5,323 bases of DNA from Prevotella sp. (GTDB lineage Bacteria; Bacteroidota; Bacteroidia; Bacteroidales; Bacteroidaceae): positions 1-5,323 of the forward strand of contig JAFPAS010000271.1 of NCBI GenBank assembly GCA_017424205.1, written 5' to 3'. The notes beneath the pieces are model-generated. The model made no database searches. It was not told where the DNA came from and was given only the letters and a program-made list of their open reading frames with translations. A program made the translations under genes and the position numbers. Below, piece by piece: positions 1-5,323 of this stretch; the stretch's first letter is position 1; each line of letters starts with the position of its first letter.

Positions 1-234
1 ATGGCTGACATTAGGAACATGCCTTTCGAAAATAAGCTGACACAGGGGGAGATTATCGTATGCATGCCACCAGAACAGACTCTCACTGGCGTGCAAGACC
101 TGACACTGAAAACTGACAGCAGGACAGAGCAAACTTCAGAGCTGGCGACAGCATCATACTCTACAGATTCCGCGCGACAGAAAAACCTGACGCAACACGT
201 GCCATACTTTTCAAAGGCACCGTTACCAGCATGA
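1..234 (+). pseudogene. Upstream fragment of frameshifted UPF1-like helicase gene (77-codon open frame)
   Basis: This frame is open from the first base of the window to a TGA at 232-234, and could continue upstream out of view; the ATG at position 1 need not be the real start. The first 40 or so codons look like genuine coding sequence (many ctg, gac and aca codons, as in the helicase downstream). I recognise no domain in them. From about codon 44 onward the frame reads as nonsense while the neighbouring frame (the one used by the helicase ORF at 231) gives a family-like segment, FRAGDSIILYRF, at 135-170. I infer that only about 1-132 of this frame is real protein, that it belongs to the same helicase, and that the last 30 or so codons are read out of frame. 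The alternative is a separate small gene whose stop overlaps the next start by ATGA, which I think is less likely. Confidence 0.5.
117..135 (+). other. Probable single-base frameshift junction in the helicase gene
   Basis: The helicase frame has stops at 33-35 and 114-116 but is open from 117 onward, and reads convincingly from about 129 (A-N-F-R-A-G-D-S). The upstream frame reads ...S-R-T-E-Q up to 132. Restoring one A in the AAA run at 131-133 would join them as ...RTEQ-NFRAGD... in one frame. The window therefore appears to lack one base here (or carry two extra). Whether this is a real mutation or an assembly error cannot be told from the sequence alone. The exact base is uncertain. Confidence 0.5.
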
Positions 235-1814
235 CCGCCAGCAATATCAGTCTGCATCTCAGCGACCCGCAGCTGATTCAAGGCAAAGCAATAGCGGGCA
301 GCGAAAGCGACACGCACCTCTGGGCGATAGAGCATTCATATACTTCTGCCATCAGCAGCGGAATGAAGTCTCTGCATATGCTTGCTTCCGCTCCCGCAGA
401 ACGGCGCGACCTGCTGCTCTGTCAGACTGAACCGCAGTATGACGCAGACATCTGTCTTTCACGCAAGTATCATCCTGCCTACGACGACATGCTGCTTCAC
501 GCCAGCCGGGCAAAAGACTATTTCCTGATTGTCGGACCGCCAGGCACAGGCAAGACATCTATGGCTATGCGCTTCCTCGTAGAAGAATGGATGGTGCAGA
601 ATGCTGACAGCGATGCCGCAATACTGCTGACGTCATACACTAACCGTGCAGTCGATGAGATAAGCGGCATGCTCACCGAGGCAGGCATAGACTTCCTGCG
701 TATAGGCAGCCCCTACACCTGCGACAGCCGTTACCACTCTCAGCTCGCCTGCCGTATGTTCGAGGCGGAGGGCAGCCTGCACAGCATACGCCAGCGCATT
801 GCCGCTACGCGAGTGGTCGTAGCTACGACATCAACGCTCATGGCTCATCAGGAAATTATGCATCTGAAGAGATTCGCGCTGACCATCGTCGACGAGGCTT
901 CGCAAATTCTTGAACCAAGCATCATCGGACTGCTGGCTATCGTAGAAAAATTCATTCTCATCGGCGACATAAAACAGCTGCCTGCCGTAGTGCAGCAGAG
1001 CGCAACCGACTCCGCTGTCAGCGAACCACGACTCATAGAAATAGGGCTTACTGACTGCCGCAACTCGCTCTTCGAACGCATGATACGCCACACAGAAAAA
1101 CACCATAGCGCCACATCTGCCCGTCCGCTCATAGCAACTCTCCGACGCCAGGGACGCATGCACCCTGACGTTGCTGCATGGACTGACAGAATGTTCTACC
1201 GCGAAGAGCACCTGCTGCCCGTGCCGCTGCCTCACCAGCAGGAGCAGAGTCTGACTTACGATGCTCTCCCCTCTGACCAGCTCGACCACCTGATCGCTGA
1301 GCACAGAATGCTTTTTATCGACGTAAAACCAGAAGGCGACGGACGCGACAGCAAGTCGAACAGCGCTGAAGCAAAGCTCTGCGCTGACATCATCAGACGC
1401 ATACGACGCATGGCTGCCAACTGCTGGAACCCGAAAAAGACGGTGGGCGTCATCGTGCCATACCGCAACCAGATTTCACTCATACGGCAGGAGATAGAAC
1501 GGTTGTGCGGCACAGAAGATGCCGCCGAGATAACTATTGACACCGTCGAACGTTATCAAGGGTCGCAGCGCGACATCATCATCTATTCTTTCACAGTAAG
1601 CCAGCCGCACCAGCTGGAGTTTCTCACTGCAAGCACATTCACCGCACAACCAATAGACGGCAAACCGTACCTTGTAGACCGAAAACTGAACGTTGCTCTG
1701 ACAAGAGCAAGAAAACAGATGATCATGCTTGGCAACAGCCACCTGCTGCGACGCAACGCAATATTCAGAAACCTTATCGATGCTACTGCCATTAACATAA
1801 ACGAAAAGCCATAA
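231..1814 (+). CDS. UPF1-like superfamily 1 helicase (AAA_11/AAA_12, COG1112 type), probably missing its N-terminal part
   Basis: This is an ATP-dependent SF1B helicase of the UPF1/DNA2-like group, expected to translocate 5'-3' on single-stranded nucleic acid in the cytoplasm. All core motifs are present in order: Walker A GPPGTGKTS (residues 102-110), motif Ia SYTNRAVDE (135-143), Walker B VDEAS (220-224), motif III LIGDIKQLP (243-251), the motif IV-like TLRRQGRMHP (303-312), motif V DTVERYQGSQRD (437-448) and motif VI LNVALTRARKQ (486-496). The protein ends soon after motif VI, as is normal for the family. The ATG at 231 is probably an internal methionine: the same frame continues upstream to about 117-132 with sequence resembling the 1B beta-barrel (FRAGDSIILYRF, then ILFKGTVTSM running straight into this start). 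Family members usually carry a long N-terminal region, which here lies in another frame and beyond the window. No clear ribosome-binding site precedes 231. The specific role (repair, recombination or RNA metabolism) is not shown. Confidence 0.9.
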   Translation: MTASNISLHLSDPQLIQGKAIAGSESDTHLWAIEHSYTSAISSGMKSLHMLASAPAERRDLLLCQTEPQYDADICLSRKYHPAYDDMLLHASRAKDYFLIVGPPGTGKTSMAMRFLVEEWMVQNADSDAAILLTSYTNRAVDEISGMLTEAGIDFLRIGSPYTCDSRYHSQLACRMFEAEGSLHSIRQRIAATRVVVATTSTLMAHQEIMHLKRFALTIVDEASQILEPSIIGLLAIVEKFILIGDIKQLPAVVQQSATDSAVSEPRLIEIGLTDCRNSLFERMIRHTEKHHSATSARPLIATLRRQGRMHPDVAAWTDRMFYREEHLLPVPLPHQQEQSLTYDALPSDQLDHLIAEHRMLFIDVKPEGDGRDSKSNSAEAKLCADIIRRIRRMAANCWNPKKTVGVIVPYRNQISLIRQEIERLCGTEDAAEITIDTVERYQGSQRDIIIYSFTVSQPHQLEFLTASTFTAQPIDGKPYLVDRKLNVALTRARKQMIMLGNSHLLRRNAIFRNLIDATAININEKP

Positions 1815-1864
1815 GCCAAACTCATTACTGACAGGATAAGATATAGGTACAAAAGCACACCAAA

Positions 1865-1912
1865 CGACAGCCCTACAAAGGATGGATCAAATTTTCCTTC
1901 GTAGGGCTGTCG
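1865..1912. terminator. Hairpin between convergent genes, likely transcription terminator
   Basis: CGACAGCCCTAC (1865-1876) is perfectly complementary to GTAGGGCTGTCG (1901-1912). After one mismatched pair, AAGGA (1878-1882) pairs with TCCTT (1895-1899), leaving a 12-nt loop. The arms are 18 nt with a single mismatch. It lies 50 bp past the helicase stop and 106 bp past the stop of the opposing 7TM-HD gene. The + strand side has no T-run after the stem. The - strand side continues TTTGGTGTGCTTTT, so termination of the 7TM-HD transcript is the better supported direction, with possible bidirectional use. The rest of 1815-2018 shows no credible gene. Confidence 0.7.
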
Positions 1913-2018
1913 CCGTATATTAAAGTAAGACTCGGAGGAGACAGAAGATGTAAAGCAAGGGTTGAAGAAGCGGATTCCTAATTACAGAACTTGTCTCGGT
2001 TCACTCCTCCCTCACGCA

Positions 2019-4073
2019 TTACTTTCTGTTGAGTTCAGGATATGCTATGCGTGTATGATAGATAGCCTTGAGACGTTCGATGAGCACATCTTTTGCGGTC
2101 TGTATGTCGCGGAACGTGATAGGGCAGTCGTGGAAGAATCCCTGCTGCACCTGGCTGTCTATGATGCGATTGACAAGGGCTGTGATGCTCTCTTCTGTAT
2201 ACTCCTGCAGCGAACGGCTTGCTGCCTCGACGGCATCTGCCATCATGAGTATGGCTTGCTCTGGCGTTGACGGGTTCGGTCCGGGATATGTGAAGAGTGC
2301 CTCGTCAACTTCCTCGTCAGGGTGGTTATTCTTATACTGCACGAGGAAATACTGCGTCTTGCCGTTGCCGTGGTGCGTGCGGATGAAGTCGAGTATGACA
2401 GTAGGCAGATTTTCTTTCTCTGCCATGCGCAGGCCTTCTGTGATATGGCTTATGACGACCTGTGCGCTGTCGGTTTCGCTAATACGTTTGTGCGGATTGA
2501 TTCCTGCCTGATTCTCTGTAAAGAATACGGGGTGGCGCATCTTTCCGATGTCATGATAGAGTGCTCCTACACGCACGAGCAATGACTTGGCTCCGATGCG
2601 TGATGCTATCTCGGCAGCCAGATTGCCGACGGTGATGGAATGCTGGAAAGTGCCTGGCGCCACTTCTGAGAGGCGGCGCAGCAATGCCTTGTTTGTATCG
2701 GAGAGTTCGAAGAGCGTTACAGACGACACGAAGCCGAACATCTTCTCGACAACAAACATCAGCGGATATGTGAGCAGGAGGAGCACAGCATTGGCTATGA
2801 AGTGAGTTGTCGTGTTGGTATCGACATTATAGATGCCTGTTGACTGTATGAGCTGCACGGCAAGGTATGCCACGCACTGCACGGCAGCCACAGTGAATGC
2901 TGCTATGAATATCTGCGAGCGGCGTGACAATTCGCGAAGGGAATATATGGCCACGAGTCCGCCAACGAGTTCTATGAATATGAAATCAAACGGGCGCTGT
3001 ACTGCCAGTGCGCCAAGCAGCACGATGACGGTGTGTGTGAGGAACGCCGTGCGTGAGTCCATGAAGACTCTGACGAACATCGGCACCATGCACATCGGCA
3101 GGATATAGACGGTGAAGAAATGCTGCTTTATCACAATAGACACAATAGCTGGCATGATGACGGCAAGCAGATATAGCATGGCGTAGGCGCGCGGATTGTC
3201 AAAATAGTCGCGGCGGTAGAGAATAAGATAGAGCGTGAAGAGCAGCATGACAAGCAGCACGTAGACAGCTTGTCCGCCATATGTCGTGAGCAGGTCGCTG
3301 CGTGACGCTGTGCGCTGCTGCAGATCGCGGATGTAAGAGAGGATTGCTGCATGTGCTCTCTCATCGACCACATCGCCACGGTCGATGATTTTCTCGCCTG
3401 CCTGAATCATTCCTGATGCTACAGGGATGCTGCTCAGCAGATCGTCGCGCTCCATTGTCGAGCGTGCCTCGTCAAAAATGATATTGGGCGAGATAAACTC
3501 GTTGAGATTGCAGAGCTGCAATGCGTTGCGGTGTGCCTGCATCAGCGGGTCGCTGAATATCCATTCGTATGCCTTGAGCGGCGTCATGATATCACGCACA
3601 TAGACGCTGGTGGCGGTATTGCCGCTGACCAGTCGTATGCGCATAAGCGTATCCTTCTGGGCCTCCTGCCCGAGCGCAGTGCTTACGATGCCAAGGTCAT
3701 ATGCATTGCGTATGCGCTTAGCCACATAGGCGCTGTAGCCCGAAGGCAGCCCCGGCAGCCCCTTTCCGTATTTCTCGTTGAAAGCCTGCAGCGCTTTCTC
3801 TCTCACCGCCACAGTGGTGTTGTAGTATGGCTCGTAATTGTTTAGCAGCGAGTCGTACTCTGCCTTTAACTCTTTCTCGCTCTTATATAGCGGTATCTCA
3901 TGTTTAGCTATCAGTGCGTCATACTTCCACGGGTGGTCAACCTCATAGTCGTACGTCACCACTCCGCTTCGTGGGAGCATAAGCACAATTGCTGCCGTAC
4001 TGAGCACGACAAGCCAGAGCCGACGCAGCAGCATCTTCCAGAGTTCTCCTCGCTGTATATATGATTTAGCCAT
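2019..4073 (-). CDS. 7TM-HD family membrane phosphohydrolase (PgpH-like, probable c-di-AMP phosphodiesterase)
   Basis: This is a membrane protein with a cytoplasmic HD phosphohydrolase domain. PgpH of Listeria, the characterised member of this architecture, hydrolyses cyclic-di-AMP; that activity here is inferred. Numbering from the ATG at 4073 (684 aa): an N-terminal membrane segment (about 19-33), an extracytoplasmic region (about 34-268) of the 7TMR-HDED type, then a cluster of hydrophobic helices (about 269-446), then the HD domain (about 465-640). Metal and catalytic residues of the HD fold are all visible: FQHS (H478), HDIGK (H507, D508), PHK (H528), SHI (H543), THHGNG (H567, H568) and MMADAVEAASR (D613). 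The stretch PGPNPSTPEQA before the last motif is typical of the family. An in-frame TTG at 4085 would add four residues; I prefer the ATG. No Shine-Dalgarno is seen, as expected in Bacteroidetes. The gene is divergent from gltX and convergent with the helicase. It appears complete and intact. Confidence 0.93.
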   Translation of the reverse strand: MAKSYIQRGELWKMLLRRLWLVVLSTAAIVLMLPRSGVVTYDYEVDHPWKYDALIAKHEIPLYKSEKELKAEYDSLLNNYEPYYNTTVAVREKALQAFNEKYGKGLPGLPSGYSAYVAKRIRNAYDLGIVSTALGQEAQKDTLMRIRLVSGNTATSVYVRDIMTPLKAYEWIFSDPLMQAHRNALQLCNLNEFISPNIIFDEARSTMERDDLLSSIPVASGMIQAGEKIIDRGDVVDERAHAAILSYIRDLQQRTASRSDLLTTYGGQAVYVLLVMLLFTLYLILYRRDYFDNPRAYAMLYLLAVIMPAIVSIVIKQHFFTVYILPMCMVPMFVRVFMDSRTAFLTHTVIVLLGALAVQRPFDFIFIELVGGLVAIYSLRELSRRSQIFIAAFTVAAVQCVAYLAVQLIQSTGIYNVDTNTTTHFIANAVLLLLTYPLMFVVEKMFGFVSSVTLFELSDTNKALLRRLSEVAPGTFQHSITVGNLAAEIASRIGAKSLLVRVGALYHDIGKMRHPVFFTENQAGINPHKRISETDSAQVVISHITEGLRMAEKENLPTVILDFIRTHHGNGKTQYFLVQYKNNHPDEEVDEALFTYPGPNPSTPEQAILMMADAVEAASRSLQEYTEESITALVNRIIDSQVQQGFFHDCPITFRDIQTAKDVLIERLKAIYHTRIAYPELNRK

Positions 4074-4121
4074 GATTTCTATCAAAGTTTAAGTTACACG
4101 TTGCGAAAATACGAAAAAAAA

Positions 4122-4153
4122 TTCGGTTATGTGTAATAAAAGTATTAATTTTG
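4122..4153 (+). promoter_or_regulatory. Bacteroidetes-type promoter for gltX (-33/-7 elements)
   Basis: TAATTTTG at 4146-4153 matches the Bacteroidetes -7 consensus TAnnTTTG exactly. TTCG at 4122-4125, one base off the TTTG of the -33 element, lies 20 nt upstream, within the usual spacing. Transcription would begin near 4160, giving a leader of about 85 nt before the gltX ATG. The surrounding region is strongly AT-rich. The -33 match is imperfect, and no start site has been measured. Confidence 0.5.
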
Positions 4154-4180
4154 CAGAAAATTCACAAAAAAACGTAACAT

Positions 4181-4218
4181 CGCATCCTTTCGAAGCATAA
4201 TCCGGATGCTTTGATGCG
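4181..4218 (+). promoter_or_regulatory. Predicted stem-loop in the gltX leader
   Basis: CGAAGCAT (4191-4198) can pair with ATGCTTTG (4206-4213) around a 7-nt loop, eight pairs with one G-U. CGCATC (4181-4186) and GATGCG (4213-4218) form an outer inverted repeat that overlaps the inner stem at one base. A competing pairing, GCATCC (4182-4187) with GGATGC (4204-4209), is also possible. The stem is followed by TATTTT, which is terminator-like but short. It could be a leader regulatory structure or chance; nothing shows a function. Confidence 0.3.
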
Positions 4219-4219
4219 T

Positions 4220-4241
4220 ATTTTCATAATACACTGAAAAT
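4220..4241 (+). repeat. Inverted repeat immediately upstream of the gltX start codon
   Basis: ATTTTCA (4220-4226) and TGAAAAT (4235-4241) are perfect 7-bp complements separated by 8 nt, and the right arm ends three bases before the ATG. As RNA it would be a weak AU-rich hairpin over the ribosome landing region; as DNA it could be an operator-like site. AT-rich spacers produce such repeats by chance fairly often. Confidence 0.3.
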
Positions 4242-4244
4242 CAT

Positions 4245-5323
4245 ATGGACAGAAAAGTAAGAGTGCGTTTTGCACCGTCGCCAACTGGCCCGCTGCATAT
4301 TGGCGGCGTCCGCACAGCATTATACAATTACCTCTTTGCCAAGCAGCACGGAGGCGATTTCGTCTTCCGTATAGAAGACACTGACTCAAACCGCTTCGTG
4401 CCTGGAGCAGAGGAGTATATCATCGAGTCGTTCAGATGGCTCGGCATAAAATTTGACGAAGGTGTAGGCTTTGGAGGAGAACACGGCCCTTACCGCCAGT
4501 CAGAGCGCAGAGACATCTATAAGAAATATGTTGACCAGCTCCTTGCTGAAGGCAAGGCATACATTGCTTTTGACACTCCAGAAGAGCTCGACGCAAAGCG
4601 ACAGGAGATACAGAATTTCCAGTATGACGCTAAGACACGCATGCAGATGCGCAATTCGCTGACACTCTCACAAGAGGAGGTCAGTGCACTGATTGACGAC
4701 GGACAGCAGTATGTGGTGCGTTTCAAGATAGAACCAGGACAGGAGGTTGTCGTTGACGACATCATCCGCGGAAAGGTGAGCATCAAGAGCGACATACTCG
4801 ATGACAAAGTGCTATATAAGAGCGCCGACGAACTGCCAACATATCATCTTGCAAATATCGTCGACGACCACCTGATGGAAATAACACACGTCATCCGCGG
4901 CGAGGAATGGCTGCCGTCTGCTCCGCTCCACGTATTGCTATATGCTGCGTTCGGATGGACTGACACAATGCCTCGTTTCGCGCATCTGCCGCTACTGCTG
5001 AAGCCAGAAGGCAAAGGAAAGCTCTCAAAGCGCGACGGCGACCGTCTCGGATTCCCGGTATTCCCGCTCGAATGGCACGACCCTAAGTCGGGCGAAGTAT
5101 CGTCGGGATATCGTGAAGCAGGATATTTCTCTGAGGCTGTCATAAACTTCCTCGCCCTTCTTGGCTGGAACCCAGGCACTGAGCAGGAGATGTTCACTCT
5201 GGAAGAACTTGCCAGCCAGTTCAGTCTGGAGAAATGCTCAAAGGCTGGCGCAAAATTCGACTATAAGAAGTGCCAGTGGTTCAACCACGCTTATATACTG
5301 CAGAAATCTGCAGAAGAGATTGC
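4245..5323 (+). CDS. gltX: Glutamyl-tRNA synthetase (glutamate--tRNA ligase), 3' end beyond window
   Basis: This class I aminoacyl-tRNA synthetase attaches glutamate to tRNA-Glu using ATP in the cytoplasm. The first 359 codons are present and the frame is still open at the window end; GluRS is normally about 500 residues, so roughly the last third (most of the anticodon-binding domain) is missing from view. Visible signatures: [14 protein letters not shown] (residues 8-21) with the HIGH-equivalent HIGG (18-21), FRIEDTD (41-47), the Rossmann-fold segment [11 protein letters not shown] (215-225) and the KMSKS-equivalent KLSKR (259-263). After KLSKR comes [20 protein letters not shown] (264-283), longer than in E. 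coli GluRS and, to my knowledge, usual in Bacteroidetes. The zinc-binding cysteine cluster of some GluRS enzymes is absent ([12 protein letters not shown] in its place). The ATG at 4245 gives the standard N-terminus [13 protein letters not shown]; no Shine-Dalgarno precedes it. The gene diverges from the 7TM-HD gene. Confidence 0.97.
   Translation, partial: MDRKVRVRFAPSPTGPLHIGGVRTALYNYLFAKQHGGDFVFRIEDTDSNRFVPGAEEYIIESFRWLGIKFDEGVGFGGEHGPYRQSERRDIYKKYVDQLLAEGKAYIAFDTPEELDAKRQEIQNFQYDAKTRMQMRNSLTLSQEEVSALIDDGQQYVVRFKIEPGQEVVVDDIIRGKVSIKSDILDDKVLYKSADELPTYHLANIVDDHLMEITHVIRGEEWLPSAPLHVLLYAAFGWTDTMPRFAHLPLLLKPEGKGKLSKRDGDRLGFPVFPLEWHDPKSGEVSSGYREAGYFSEAVINFLALLGWNPGTEQEMFTLEELASQFSLEKCSKAGAKFDYKKCQWFNHAYILQKSAEEI

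Noticed and set aside
180..186. Slippery-like GAAAAAC (G AAA AAC in the upstream frame), suggesting programmed -1 frameshifting between the two helicase frames
   Set aside because: It is not a proper X XXY YYZ heptamer, and the family-like sequence in the downstream frame already begins near 129, before this site. A shift here would lose the FRAGDSIILYRF segment.
231..234. ATGA stop/start overlap as evidence of two translationally coupled genes
   Set aside because: The downstream frame is coding-like well before this ATG, so the methionine is better explained as internal and the overlap as a by-product of the frameshift.
1934..2010. Inverted repeat GGAGGAG (1934-1940) / CTCCTCC (2004-2010)
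   Set aside because: Only 7 bp with a 63-nt gap; most likely chance.
1962..3845. Several open frames of 70-150 codons on the + strand across the 7TM-HD gene, and similar ones antisense to the helicase and gltX
   Set aside because: They are shadows of well-supported genes, with no recognisable domain and no sign of independent coding.
4074..4085. TTG at 4085 as the start of the 7TM-HD protein
   Set aside because: It adds only four residues (M-I-E-I) ahead of a normal ATG at 4073, and nothing such as a ribosome-binding site favours it.
4083..4111. -7-like boxes for the 7TM-HD gene on the - strand (AAACTTTG at 4090-4083, TATTTTCG at 4111-4104)
   Set aside because: Each has one mismatch to TAnnTTTG and neither has a convincing TTTG at the right distance upstream. 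A promoter must exist here but I cannot place it.

Overview
The window looks like chromosomal, housekeeping DNA from a member of the Bacteroidetes, most likely a Bacteroidales/Prevotella-like bacterium. This rests on three things: the character of the GluRS and 7TM-HD proteins (a long GluRS insertion after KLSKR that I associate with this phylum), start codons with no convincing Shine-Dalgarno sequence in front of them, and a perfect TAnnTTTG box upstream of gltX. No mobile element, CRISPR array, tRNA or rRNA is visible. The species-level assignment is inference.

Layout. (1) 1-1814, + strand: a UPF1-like superfamily 1 DNA/RNA helicase whose 5' part enters from outside the window. All helicase core motifs are intact in the 527-codon frame from the ATG at 231. 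Family-like sequence continues in that same frame upstream of the ATG to about 117-132, where it meets a stop. Further upstream, coding-like sequence lies in a different frame (1-234). The simplest reading is one helicase gene split by a single-base frameshift near 126-135, not two overlapping genes. (2) 1815-2018: a short convergent intergenic region with a strong hairpin (1865-1912), probably a shared terminator. (3) 2019-4073, - strand: a complete membrane-bound 7TM-HD phosphohydrolase of the PgpH type, probably a cyclic-di-AMP phosphodiesterase. (4) 4074-4244: an AT-rich divergent intergenic region with a Bacteroidetes-type promoter for gltX and two inverted repeats in the gltX leader. (5) 4245-5323, + strand: gltX, glutamyl-tRNA synthetase, cut off by the window end after 359 codons.

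The genes do not form an obvious single pathway. The 7TM-HD protein and GluRS are divergently transcribed from a shared 171-bp region. The helicase converges on the 7TM-HD gene and ends at the same hairpin. I see no new biological system here. The points most worth checking are the frameshifted helicase and the structured leader of gltX.
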